64,000 nt of DNA from Carallia brachiata. Lineage: Eukaryota > Streptophyta > Magnoliopsida > Malpighiales > Rhizophoraceae. The stretch spans positions 5,536,760 to 5,600,759 of the forward strand of contig JADCRB010000046.1 in assembly GCA_021464245.1 (NCBI GenBank), read 5' to 3'. The number at the start of each line of letters is the position of its first letter. Positions within the stretch are counted from its first letter, which is position 1. The position numbers were made by a program, and so were the translations under genes. Below the pieces are notes generated by a model. It was not told where the DNA came from. It made no database searches and saw nothing but the letters and a program-made list of their open reading frames with translations. This document shows positions 1 through 12,271 of the stretch, piece by piece.

Positions 1-3000
1 AGTGGCTATATAGTTTTCAAAGACTCTAATACTTTTCCCTCGCCAAAAACCGACAAAAGGGCAGAGCATATTTGAGAGAAATGCCAACCACCCAGAAACG
101 ATCATGTGAATGCAACAAAAACATATATAGATACATTATTGGCTTATATTTATATAAAAGAATTTGTTTGGTTTATAGTGGAGTCGAGCTTTGGCATTGT
201 CGGAAGGACACATCACACATGGGCATGCATGCAACCCGTGAAATGAAAAAGACTGAAAACGACCTAATATACATTGGGACGACGAAAAGCAATTAAGCTA
301 GGATGGTTCTCTATACAAATCGTTTCATATCCGTGAACCACTTTTGCATATGTAGCTACGGTTTTGTGGTTCACGAGATGCAAAGTTTAGTTGATTTTTG
401 GCTTCTTATTAGGGTCCGTGCAATTGCATGAGCGTCCCAATTTCTCAATGGCTGAATTGGTTGGCTGAAACAGAGCGTTGGCATCCCCATTTTCCTTGTC
501 TGTTTAATGCCATTTTATTCTGTCTCTTTTGGGGTCCCAAAAAAAAAAAAAAAACAAAAACCCATTATGAAAAAACAGTAACTTATTGTTCTTAATTTCG
601 GTTAATATGTAGATTATCAGTTTCATATGTTTTATTGTGTTGCTTGTGGCTATGTAGTATAACAATCAGGATGGATCCGTTATCCATATATATTTTATAA
701 GCACTTTTAGAATTGTACCTATAGTTTGTTTTTTTGCAACAAATTACTTTCAAAGTTATCCCACCAATTATTTCTTTTTTTTTCCCAAAACTATCCCCAT
801 AAACATTCTTCTTCCTATCTTGTCAAATTATATGCTTAAACTCGTATTTGATTCGAGTTTTACACTTTAAACTAATCATTATTTTTTTTGTTTGTTTTTT
901 TTTTTTTTAATTTGCGTAGTTTTGTTGCTATATTTGTAATATGTAAATTTATCTCCTTTAATTAAATTTTCTGAATCTGCAACTAAACATAATATATCTT
1001 ATCCAACTATTAAGTGTATATCTCCATTTTGTTAGATTACGATAGACCGTCTAAACTGGGAAAAAATTCATAAAAAATAAATAATAATCCCTTGCTATTT
1101 AGTATAATGGTTAGTTTACAAGCTTTCTGCTATATCACTTCACAGAGCAAGTGAAGATTTTTTATTTTTTTTTTCATTACGATTTCATCCAAATCGTTGT
1201 TTATTGGAAGAGAACGCATCGCCTTTTTGTTTCGTTTGGTTTTTTTTTTGTCCTTTTCGGTACACTTCTTTTTAATTTGTTTAGATCTAGACATGGGGAG
1301 ATTCGTACCATGTTGTCCCTTACTAGTAGTTAAGATTTAAGATTTTTATCTTAAAAATCTTGAAATTTTTATCGAGCAAGGGAATGTAGAGTTTGTGGAA
1401 ATGATAAGAACTCTCGTTGTATAACTTATAGTTCAACAGATCTCTTAATATACAAAAAAAAAAAAAAAAGTTGGAACCATGCTCACTTTCGATTCATTAG
1501 TGACTTAATTTTTTTTATTATTTCTTCTTTTTTTGGTATATTGAAGGAAAAGGTCATTGGAATGCTAGAAACAAAGATCAAATATAAAAACAATATTTTC
1601 TTAACATGCTATCTTTTCTTTTGCATTGAAAGCCCGACATCTAGTGACGCAATTTATTTATGTTAGAAAAATTGGAAAATAATTTCATCAAAATATTCTA
1701 ATTAGTTGAAAAATAAAAACAAAATCCCTTTATTTGATTTCTAAAATTCTCTGGAAAGTAAATTTTAATATCAAACATGGCATTTCAGTATTTTTTTTTT
1801 TTTTTTTTGGATCCAAAGGCATTTCAGTATTTTGGCATCTCCGGCTCATTCCCCAGATGTGAAGATGACCATAAGGCCAGTAGCCTGACCCAACATATTT
1901 CAGGCCAACATATTAATTTGGGCTGAGGGGGCTTGGGCCATTGAAATTTTGGATTGTTGTCCCAGCAACGTGAAATTTTCATAGGACAAAAGCCCAAGTA
2001 GAAAACCATGCATAGTCCAAAGCAAAACTGAACAAGCCCATAAAATAAAATTAAAAAAAAAAACACAGCTTAAGTTGTGGCGGTCTGTTTTGCAGCTCAA
2101 GTCAAGTTCAACCCGACCGTGTAGGTCGATTTGTCACCATATCTAAATTACGGTGCTTCCCATCAATATTTTTTTGTTAGATCATCAAGAGACAAGAGAC
2201 CTATTAGGTCCTCATTATGTATAGTAAAGGTAGTTTGTTTTTTCCTCTTCTATAAATATCACATCCTCATGTTTAAGATCTATGAAATAGATATATATGT
2301 TTTTAAACCATAGGGTGTCTCCTCTAGAAGTAGATAATATAAATATTAAGGATTTGCATAGCGTTTGCGTCAATCCATTCTATGTGGAGAAATTCATTCA
2401 CATTATTGACGAAGTCAAGTCCTTCTACGTTATCATATGAGCTTTAAACGCTTAATGTGTCCTGTGCCAAGTTTGACTAGCGCGTGATACCAAAGAATTT
2501 CAACTAAACAACGAGCCGAATCAATGTACTAGGTCCTTATCGCATGTAACTAAACTGATTTCATTTAAATATGAAAAGGGCTAACTATGGGTCGCAAACA
2601 GAGAAGTGTGAGCCTCGCATTCACTTAAATGTTAAGTTATTAGAGTGGTAAAACCTTTGCACATCATAAGTGTTAAAAGGATTTGGATTAGTATGAAAAG
2701 TTATGAGATCAAATTCTATTCAGATCAAATGGTGGGATTAAACTTATAATTCACTACATGAGATAAAGATTGTTGTAACAATCTGGTAGCTTCGTGCCCC
2801 TAAATATAGAGTTAATATTCTTAGATAAGGTTGTGGAACACTACCTATACTTTCTTATTTTATGAATTTAGAAAAAAATAATAATAGTAAAAGTCTTAAC
2901 ACGAAAAGCTTCACTCCGCAAATAAATTGAGCATTTGCACATATTGGTTCCTGGGTCTTTTCGATGACTCACTCTTATAAATTTCATTGATTATTACAAT

Positions 3001-6000
3001 AATACCATAAAAGGAATAAACAAGAGAAATCAATTGTAAGCTATCAAACTGGCAATTATTAATTGTTGTGGAATATTTGGAACTGAGCTGTGAGTTGCAT
3101 AACATTTCTTATAAATCTTTACATTCATCATTACTATGATTAGTAGAAAAGACAAAGTTAAAATTATGTAAGTTAGACATACGGTCTCAGATTCAATACT
3201 CTTATATGCATTACATATTTTAAATATGCGATCTTGACAGCTGAATGTGTGGTAATAATTTGGAAATTTGCCTTCCTCCTCCTAATGTTACACTCTTAAT
3301 TACTGTGATGTGGCTGAGGGTGGATTTTTTTGTTTTTATGTGGTCTTGTCTCGCCATCGGAGATTTTTCAAACTAAAATCTGTTCGTATCAGTCTAGTTT
3401 ATTTTTTATTTTCCATAACAATAAAAATAAGCAACGAATAATCCGTCCATAACATCAAAACCTACATTTGAAAAAAAAAACAGCAAAATCCAATGCAAAC
3501 CAACTCGTGAATGAATAAATATATGTTGTCCTTCTATTAGCATCTCATCCTTTTGAATTGTTATCTATATATTCTAATATTATGCCTGAGATTTCTTCCT
3601 GCACATGGCATGCTTCATTGTGATTTTTAGCCTTTTTTGCTCAAATCTTCAATTTCACAGAGTTACTCCTCCCCTCACGTTAGAACCAGCAGCCGTCTTA
3701 CAGCCGAAGGAGGCTCATTTTTATGCAGATGAGCACTATAGATCTTTGGAGAAATCGAAGGAGGATGATTTTTGTTTGGAGTTGTAAGCACTCTGCTAAT
3801 TCATTATGTGGCTTTATCGGAAAGTTTAGTTTGCTTAAAGACATTTTTCTTCTACAATTGATTTTTAAGGTCAAAATTACATGTTTATGATGACGTGGGG
3901 GAGAAACATATCCTTCAAGGTCAAAATTATCATTTTTATGCACATTAGGTGTTTAATTAATTTCAATTAGCGTTCAAAGATGTCACTGATCTTTGTAAGA
4001 AGCATTTCACCATCTTGGAAACACATCCTTCAATTTCTTCCCGTAGCAGACTCGACAATGTAGTTTCATTTCAATTCTTCATTCACCCAAGTATCAATTA
4101 CAACAAGATTGTTCCTTTCCGCAAAATAGATCAGTGGTACATTTTAGGGATACACAAAATAGATCAGCATTGTTTCACCTAGAGATACTTAGATAGATCG
4201 AATGCTATGATATTTTAGGGAGCAGAAGAAAATAAGGAGGGTGGTAATAAAGCGACTATAAAACCCAAAACGTTATTTTCCAGCCTTGAGCAATCCTATG
4301 ACGTTGGCATACCTCTCCTTTCATTTAGAGTGTTTTTGAACGCTTTTCATATGCCAACTTTTATTTTAAGTAATTATTAAAATTTTCAATTATGATTGTC
4401 AGTTATGCAAGTGGGAATACAAACAATCACTTTTAATCTTTTTTTTTTTTTGTAATAATTTCTCATTTAACTATTTCAATGTTGTAACTGATCTTTGGGA
4501 TATATAACTAAGAACAGAGGTCACAGTGCCAAACAGTTGGAATAACAGCTGGGGTGATTAATAATGCGAATAAATGGTGAGAATCTAACTCCAATCCGCC
4601 CATGCTCAAACTTTGCGTTTGGAAACAAGGAGGTCAAGTTGTCACTCTCCAAGATCATATATTCAACGCAACAGGCCTGCACGTCCAGAAATATTGCACT
4701 GTTGAAATGGTATTCATATTTTTGAAAAACAGCAGGTTAATGTTGATATACCTGGAAGAAGAACCTTGGACAATACTCACTCAAACTACATCAACCAATT
4801 AATCTTTTGGACAAGTAGTTCTGCTAATACAACATGGTGGAAGGTATTAAGTTCACATTGATCAATGTGAAACCCTGTTTACTTCATGTTGTAAAATTGT
4901 AGAGATGGATCAGAATGATTTACTTAGTTCCAGGTGTAGTACAATTATTTGAATGACCAGATTAAAAAAGCCAACCCTACACTTTATATGTGCAACCATG
5001 CATTTCAATGAAACGAAGTTTTTTTCTTGAGACTATAACTCCTCACATGTGTAGTTTTTTCCTTAACAGTTTCAATAAAGAAAATATACACAATTCCATA
5101 GCATTTTTGTGTATGAAACTGAAAGAACCTGGAAGATGTTTGTGTAAGTAATTATGGCGGAGCCTCGCTCAGTTCTATTAATATTCAGGTGGTGGGTCTT
5201 TTCTTAAAGGGGAGGTTGAATGAGCATTACAACGGATGACGTTGGCCTCGGTCATATAAGTGTTATAAACAATATAACCGCGACATACCCTTTTTTTCTT
5301 CAAAAAAAAAAATGGTCATAAATTCTGTTTTGCAATTCACTCATTTTTAGAGTACTTTTGAAAGATTGGAAATTTTTGTCAAAGTTAAATAACTGTAACA
5401 TGCTTTAGGTTTCCTAAATTATCCTATTGATAGCTTGATTTACTTGAAGATTCTCTGATAACGATTACTACCAAGACATTCAAAGGAGCACAAATTTTTC
5501 AAGATTAGAATGAAGACGATAGCATTAATTTCAAATTACCTGAACAAATGTTTTCCCAGGAACATTGAAGTCCAAAGTAAATTAGGGCGTTAGAGAGGTC
5601 CCAAATAATTTGTGTGTACTTGAACAAATGGACGTAAGTTACATAAGTCAAAAAAAAAAAAAAAAACACGTAATGCGTAAATTACTAAATTAAATGCGCT
5701 TAAAGCATTTTACACCTTTACAACATCAAATTGTACACCAATTTCTACAAAGACAAAAACAAATATTACTCTAGCATTTAAACTATATTTGTTGTATCTT
5801 ACCTATCTTGGTTCTAAAAAATGATATTTATTTCTATGCTTTTCAATCTAAAAAATACAAAAAAAAAAAAAATCAACAACAAAATGACAGTTGACCGTTC
5901 ATAACGCGGGTGTTAAAACTGGTATATATCAACAACAAAAACGACTGTTGATATAAACACGTGTAATTCACACTAAACTGAGGGGAGTTTTTGTAATTAT

Positions 6001-6374
6001 TTCGTCGTATGATAACAGAAAATTTGAGGTAAAGAAGCCACCTTGCTTTCCATCGGAATCAAATAAAAAATCAGGTTTAATTTTCTATGAAAGAGAATGA
6101 CAGTCCAATGCATGCTTTGGATAGTCATATGTCCCGTATGGAAAAGTACCTCCGAGACCGACAACCGTATAAAATTTAGAGCACGGGCACTTGGACAGAG
6201 CCAAAAGCTCAGTACAGGTACCGAGTAAAATAAATAAATTAATAATAATATTTTTTGAAAATTGAATATTTTATCAAAAATAAGCAACAAGCCTAATGGA
6301 ATTTGGGTAAATCTGATTAGTCTTGCCTAATCAGTATGCAACCAGACTCGTCGAATCAAGATAGATTCAGTTAT
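1..6374. other. Gene-poor AT-rich intergenic DNA
   Basis: No reading frame here resembles a conserved protein. The longest open stretches are under 100 codons and contain homopolymer-coded residues. Several A or T runs of 15 or more bases occur, for example near 540, 890, 1455 and 1790. A possible, very degenerate tRNA-like repeat lies near 2635-2850, where a weak A-box-like motif is followed by a weak B-box-like motif. A short stretch at 4580-4800 has a less skewed composition, but I could not recognise a protein in it. Confidence 0.6.
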
Positions 6375-6610
6375 GCTTTATTTGAATTGTAAGAAAGGAA
6401 ATAAAAAGGAAAGAAAATAAAAAATAAAAAATAATATAGTAATGATAATATTATAATTAATAAAAGTAATATTTAAAAATTATGAAAAAGAAAATAAATA
6501 ATAATTTGTAAGAAATAAAGTAAAATTAATTATTTAAATGGATAGAAAATAAATAAAAAAATATAAATAAGAAAATTCAAATTTCTGCCAATATGTTTGG
6601 ATAAAAATTT
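6375..6610 (+). repeat. AT-rich MITE-like repeat, copy A
   Basis: This A-rich segment shares a long, ordered similarity with the reverse complement of 34430-34580. Both contain the core TATAGTAATGATAAT, then TTATAATTAATAAAA, then an AAAATTATGA block in the same order. Spaced agreement over more than 100 bp between two places 28 kb apart indicates a dispersed repeat family and not chance AT richness. No coding capacity is seen. Ends and target duplications could not be fixed. Confidence 0.5.
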
Positions 6611-6649
6611 AAATTCTGAAAAAACACATTTTTTTTGTTAGGTAATAAA

Positions 6650-7010
6650 ATAAAAATTTATCTTTCAAATTTTACTATTTATCACTTTTTATCCATTTCG
6701 TTGTTTTTATTAAATTTCACCTTGCGTTGAAATTACATTTTTTTTGTTAAATTGCTGTTAATTTGTCCACGTGACGTGGAATTAACTACCACCTAAGATT
6801 TATTTTAACACATCAACTGTCACATCAGCTGCCACCTCAATTACAATTACTGACATGGCAATCTTTTCTTTTTTTATGTTTTAAATTTCTGATTTTTTTC
6901 AAAATTTCTTTTTTTTATTTTTTTTATGTATTTGAGATTTTTTTTATTTTTACAAAGAAAAAAAATCTTCTCTCCCATTTTCTCTCTTTTTTTTCCGCTC
7001 TCTCCAGATT
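6650..7010 (+). repeat. Left arm of long inverted repeat (Mutator-like TIR)
   Basis: This arm is the diverged inverted counterpart of about 10460-10764. Shared landmarks in order are TTGAAAT, a pyrimidine run, GTTAAATT, GTTAA, TCCACGTG, TTTTAACAC, TCAACTG, CACATCAGCT, TTTTAAATTTCTGATTTTTT, AAAATTTCT and the TCTCTC block. Long (about 300-350 bp), imperfect terminal inverted repeats are typical of Mutator-like elements. The outer ends are blurred and no target duplication was identified. The right arm is duplicated again at about 18310-18610, but this left arm lies outside the 7.8-kb duplication and is present once. Confidence 0.55.
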
Positions 7011-7291
7011 TTTTTTCAATTTAATTTTTCTTTACTGAAATTTGGGAAATTTTTTTCGATTTTTTAAAAAGAAAAAAATCTTATCTCTTAATTTTTTTTT
7101 AAATTTTCGCCCCCTCCTATCAATTTAGTTGGATATAAAATAAAATAAAAAATAAAAAAAAACTAAAGAAAATAGAGGCTTATACGTTTTTTAAGTCAAA
7201 ATGCATTATTTCCGTTTCCCCAATTTCAATCTTCTTTTTTCTTTTTTTTTTATTATTATTAATCTTCTCTCTTGTTTGAATCAATCACATA

Positions 7292-7985
7292 ATGGAAGAC
7301 CCAGATCACAGTCAATCGGAATCTCTTTCTCCTTTTCCGTCAACTTGAACCGTCGATGAACCTTCTTCTTATTCTTCATCATCTTCATCACCTTCTTCTT
7401 TTTCTACTTCTGGAAATCTCAATCTTGACGACCAACCACAAGCAGAGAGAGAGAATGATGATTGATGAAGAAGCAAAAAAGAAAAAAAAAAAAAAAAGGA
7501 TGGATCGTGGGGAGGAGGGATTCAATTGGATTGTTCTTCTCGTTCTTGTTCTCGATCAAATTAAAAAAATTATTAAATAAAAAAATTTTGATTTTTGGGT
7601 TTTGTACGCTCTGGATACAACTACGGCAATCAATTTCCAAACCCCATTCTCAGAACAATGGCTTCGCTTGATCCTTGAACTTGCGAGGTAAAATTGTTTT
7701 TGGGAATCGGGATCAGAAGAAAGAACAACTGCAATTAATTGAACTACCCAAACCCCGACTACCCGTCACAGCAACTTGTCCAATCAAATTAGTTCAGTAA
7801 TAAACCATCGGATTATACCACAGTGATCTTTGGAAGTTCCAAAAATGGCGATACAAGAATTAGAACACCCATTGCGTGCAGAATCATAACGCGAAGAAGA
7901 AGAAGAAGAAGAGGAAGGAAGCCAAAGCTCGGAGAAGTCAATTTAAGACAAGGAAGATGCAGAGGAGGACAACGGGGAGAGCTCT
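7292..7985 (+). pseudogene. Broken gene-like fragment inside the inverted repeat
   Basis: An ATG at 7292 opens a frame that begins MEDPDHSQSESLSPFPS and then meets a TGA after 18 codons. The same frame continues as a Ser/Pro-rich, acidic coding-like stretch. A second coding-like piece near 7608-7690 reads in part FQTPFSEQWLRLILELAR and ends at a GTAAAA that could be a splice donor. Farther on, 7895-7985 is rich in GAA/GAG/AAG codons. Codon-like composition amid AT-rich DNA, stops in the frame, and flanking long inverted repeats suggest host exons captured by a Mutator-like element (Pack-MULE type). I did not recognise the parent gene. Confidence 0.4.
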
Positions 7986-8347
7986 GAAAGCACCAGCGGC
8001 AAATAGTATGTTTGAATGGAGAGAAAAGAGTAGAAAAAAAATTATTAAAAAGAAAATTATCGCAAAATAAAATTTTTTAGATAAACGGTGAAAGTGATAA
8101 AAAATATTAAATAGTAATTTGTGAAAAAAAAATTATAAAAAAATTATTTTAATATAAGAGAAAGTTATGAAAAAATAATTAGAAAGAAAAAATAAACAAT
8201 AATTTATGAAAAAAATATAAAAAATAAATTATTTAAATAGTAAAAAATATTGTAAAAAAAATGTGAAAAAAATGATCAGATAATAATGATTATATTTTTT
8301 TTCTGTCTCTCCCTTTCTCCAAAAATTCAAACGAGTCATAATAGAAA

Positions 8348-10444
8348 TAGGGATGGCAACAGAGCGGATTGGGGGCAGGGATGCCAACCCCGATCTCCGT
8401 CCCCACTTTTGAATTCAATTCCGTCCCCATTCCCAGTTGGGACAGGATTTGAATCTCTGTCCCCGTCCCTGTAGGGGATTGGGGATCCCCGCTCCCGCCT
8501 CATCCCCGTCTTTAACAAAATGATGTGATTGTGACATTAATCAACTTATCAGTTATGGTGAAAAAATCACGTGCAATGTTTAGTAGGACGAGTTTCAGTT
8601 AGATTACAATTAGCAAGGTTCAAAATTGCTTGACGGGCTATATTTATTCATTGACTAGCAAATCCGCGTAAAAAATTGATATGGATGAAATGGAGGGATT
8701 TTAATTTTTAATGTCCACTTGCCAGTACCAAGTAAGCAAACAAGTACCTTAAAATGGCATAGCAATGAGTGGGGCATTTTTCCTTTCCTTTCTTTCATTC
8801 CCTATAAGTATAGCAAGAAAAAAGGTTCTACTATTATGCATGACAAGTGATGCTATACAATCCACATAAAGTCTTTCTCCACTTCATGCTCAACCACCGA
8901 TGGACCTAGACAAGAATAAGTCCTCAAATATAAATCTAAAACATAAAGAATCAATATTTCAACACCTAATTAACAATACAATGAGACATGAAAATGCATT
9001 ATAGTTCAAGAATAATCATTTTCAAAGATCACAACAAAGTTTAAGACAAAGAAAATAAGAGGAAAACACTAAGGGCACCAATTTCCTTTTCAAGTCTCTA
9101 GCATCTTCTCACTTTGTTAACTCAGTAACACAACTTTCCATTTCTTGAATTGCATTAGTGTAACAACAATATAAAAATTATAACCTTTAAAAAAACTAAA
9201 ATCATTAAAAGTGTTATTTTTAATCCATCTTCTCACCAACTTTCCTAAAGCCCCTGATGGTGGGAAAGGGGCCTTGTTCTGTCATAATATAGTAAAAACT
9301 CCATCAAAATTTGTTGGGCTAATTGGAAATGAACTGGAGGCAATTATTAAACCAAAAACAAAAATTAAAAAAAAAAAAGTTGTAGTAGATACAGTGCAAG
9401 TAATCCCAAATTTCTGAAGATAGCAAACTTTGAAGGTTATGTCTTCTTCAATTCTTTTCTTTCTTTCTTTCTTTGTTTTTTCTCGAGAAACAAACAAGAA
9501 AAACACTTAGATGACATAGTATAGTTATAGTACACAATTTCAAAAATCGAAGGACAAAAAGGCAATCATTAGCCATGACAGCCACAGAGAAAGGAGCGAA
9601 AACGGCCTCCTAGCCCTCCTCTGCTCGTCGCCAATACGGCCAAAAAAACAAAAAAAGAGGAGGCAATATTCAATTCAGTGAGCCGCTAGGGGAAGGGAGG
9701 CGCAAGAAAAAAAATACAATCAACAAAAGAATCAATTAATCAGGAATACGAAAGAGATAGATAGATCTGAGTATTCTTACTTTTTAGAGCAGATCAAAAG
9801 TTTCCATCTTCTTCTTCATCAGCTACTTTGCCCCGATCAAAAAAAACAATCGTCCTGCTTCAACGGTCTTTGTCTTTCTTTTCTGTCTCTCTCTCTCTTT
9901 TACTGAAACCCCCACATTAAAAAAAAACTTATGCTTTATATACTTATGTTCCGCACTTCTGCCTCGATGCTTGCTTCCCACAATCCCACTAATGATTGTT
10001 TTTTCTTTTTTTTCAATAAGTAATTTTTGATTGCTTCATATATAGGTGGAAGAGTTTAGACAAAAAGATCTGAGATATGCTGTTGGACTAAAGACTACCA
10101 CCGTCAGGCTGCTTGGGAGAAGAAGAGGATAAGGAAAACTAAAGATGAAATTTAGGTTTTGGTGTAAGATTACTAAAATATCCCTATAAGTTTTTTTTGT
10201 ATAAATATTATATTAAGGCTACAAAGGTAAATTAAATTATGGGTGGGGAACGGGGATGGGTACAGGGACGGGTATGGGGCGGGGACTGTCTATCCCATCA
10301 TCATCCCTGTCCCAGCTAAAAATTTCGGGGAATGGGGATCCCTTCCCTATTCCCTGGTCAAATTTGATTGACCCGTCCCCGTTGGGGACCGTTGGGGCTG
10401 GTACGGGTAATCCCCAACGGGTACGGGTGAAATTGTTATCCCTA
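8348..10444 (+). mobile_element. Non-autonomous hAT (Ac/Ds-like) element, copy 1
   Basis: The element begins TAGGGATGGCAAC and ends GTTATCCCTA, an inverted pair typical of the Ac/Ds branch of hAT transposons. A perfect 8-bp target duplication AATAGAAA flanks it (8340-8347 and 10445-10452), which is the length hAT transposases produce. Both ends carry GC-rich subterminal arrays of CCCCGTCCCC/GGGGACGGGG-type motifs, as expected for transposase-binding regions. The 2.1-kb interior has no transposase-like reading frame, so mobility would need a transposase supplied in trans. It sits inside the long inverted repeat and is repeated at 16156-18292. Confidence 0.88.
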
Positions 10445-10459
10445 AATAGAAAGTGAGGA

Positions 10460-10764
10460 GTATCACAGAGAGCGAAAAAGGAGAGAAAATGAGAGAAAAG
10501 ATGTTTTTTTATAAAAATAAAAAAAAATTCCAAATTTAAGAAAAGATGAAAAGCTAGAAATTTTGGAAAAAATCAGAAATTTAAAACCTAAAAAAAAAAA
10601 GATAAAAATTTAGCATGTGAGTAACTATAGCTGATGTGGCAGTTGACGTGTTAAAACAGATACTACATGAAAGTTGACATAATGCCACGTGGATAAGTTA
10701 ACGATAATTTAATGGAAAGGATACATTTCAACTATGAAATTAACGTTTGTAGTGTAATTCAACA
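10460..10764 (-). repeat. Right arm of long inverted repeat (Mutator-like TIR)
   Basis: Read on the minus strand this segment begins GTTGAATTACACTACAAACG and continues through TTTCATAGTTGAAATG, TTATCCACGTGGC, AACACGTCAACTGCCACATC and TAAATTTCTGATTTTT to a TCTC-rich block. It matches the left arm at 6650-7010 in that order. An outer end containing AATTACAC followed by a G/T-rich stretch is common in Mutator-like TIRs. It lies inside the tandem duplication, so a second, unpaired arm is present near 18310-18610. Confidence 0.55.
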
Positions 10765-10984
10765 AAAAAAAACAAAATAAACAAAAAAACGAAAAATAAT
10801 GAATTATAAAAGATGAGGCCCGTTTGGAATGAATTTTATTTTCTGTTTTCTGTTTATTTTTCACAAAAAAAAAAAGAAAACATATTTGATATTAATTTTG
10901 TTTTCTGTTTTTGTTGAAAAGTTAAAAGGTATTTTTCAAAAAAAAAAAGAAAAAATAATAAAAACTAACTTTTCTATTTTGTTT

Positions 10985-11990
10985 TTCACTTTCTTTTCTA
11001 TACTTTCTTTTACAACTTTTTCTCTTTCAATCACCCTCTTTACCATGTCTTTCTTTACTCATCCTCTCTTTATCCCTCTATATTTTTTTTTCTCTCTACT
11101 CTCTTCTCTCTCTACCCTCTCTCCCCTTTTTCTGTCTCTACCATTCTTTCTCTATCCCCTCTCTCTCTTTTTTCTCTCTCTACTCATTCTTTCTCTACCC
11201 TCTCTCTCTCTTTTTTCTCTTTCTACCTTTTTTTACTGATTCTCCCTTTACCCACTCTCTATTTCTCCTTTTTCTCCCTCAACCATTCTCTCTACTCATT
11301 CTCTCTCTACCATCTCTCTCTCCTTTTTCTCTCCCTACCATTCTCTCTACTCATTCTCTCTTTGCCCTCTCTCTCTCTTTTTTTTTTGTCTCTACCATTT
11401 TCTGTCTACCCACATTCTCTCTTCTTTTTCTCGCTCTACCATTCTCACTCTACCCTTTCTCTCTCCTTTTTCTCTCTCTACTATTTTCTCTACTCATTCT
11501 CTCTCTACCCAGACTCTCTCTCTTTTTTCTTATTTTACAAGTCTCTCTAATCATTTTCTCTCTACCCTCTCTTTGTCATTTTTCTCTCTCTATCATTCTC
11601 TTTACTCATTCTTTCTCACCCTCTGTCTCTCTCTCTCTACCAGTCTCTCTACTCATTCTCTCTCTACTCTCTCTCTTATTTTCTCTCTCTATCATTCTTT
11701 TTACTTGTTCTTTCTCTACCCTCTCTTTCTTTTCTCTCTCTGCTATTCTCTTAACTCGTTCTTTCTGTACCCTCTCTCTCTCTCTCATTTTTCTCTCTCT
11801 ACTATTATGTTTACTCATTCTTTCTCTATCCTTTCTCTTTCGGCCATTCTCTCTACTCATTCTTTTTCTACTCTCTTTCTCTCTCCTTTTTCTCTCTCAA
11901 CTCATTCTCTCTCTACACTACCTCTCTCTCTCTCTCTCTCTCCCCCCCATTTTTCTCTGTATTCATACTCTTTTTACTATTTCTCTTGCT
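10985..11990 (+). repeat. 1-kb CT-rich (homopyrimidine) satellite-like tract, copy 1
   Basis: About one kilobase is almost entirely C and T on this strand, broken regularly by single A residues in CTACC or CTACT and CTCATTC units. The repeating pattern TCTCTCTACCATTCTCTCT recurs with an irregular spacing of tens of bases. Long open frames in this tract (rich in Leu, Ser, Phe and Thr) result from the absence of stop codons in pyrimidine-rich DNA and are not genes. Extreme strand asymmetry makes it a candidate for triplex-type structure. It precedes a CCGGTT-rich repeat. Confidence 0.85.
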
Positions 11991-12039
11991 ACCTTTTTTT
12001 TATCTATTTTTTTATTCTTATAGAAAAAAACAAAAATTG

Positions 12040-12222
12040 ACAGTAATAAACCAATGTTTTAAGAACTGGATCAGTCATTAAACCAAAAAATTCAGTGGTT
12101 CAAAGTTTAATCGGTTCAACTGGTTTAACTAGAAGTTGAACCGATAAAACCGGTATTTAATTTTAAATATATAAAAAATAAACATCTATATACATTATAC
12201 ATAAAAATTTATAAGTAATGTA

Positions 12223-12271
<49 letters not shown>

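Noticed and set aside
8286..8518. Open frames rich in Asp/Gly/Arg at hAT termini (also 10237-10533 and 18084-18314)
   Set aside because: They arise from the GGGGAC/GTCCCC subterminal repeat arrays and are not conserved proteins.
10829..12040. Long Ser/Leu/Phe-rich open frames in both CT-rich tracts (also 18734-19872)
   Set aside because: Pyrimidine-rich DNA lacks stop codons on this strand, so open frames are expected by composition. They have no start context and no domain, and they differ by frameshifts between the two duplication copies.
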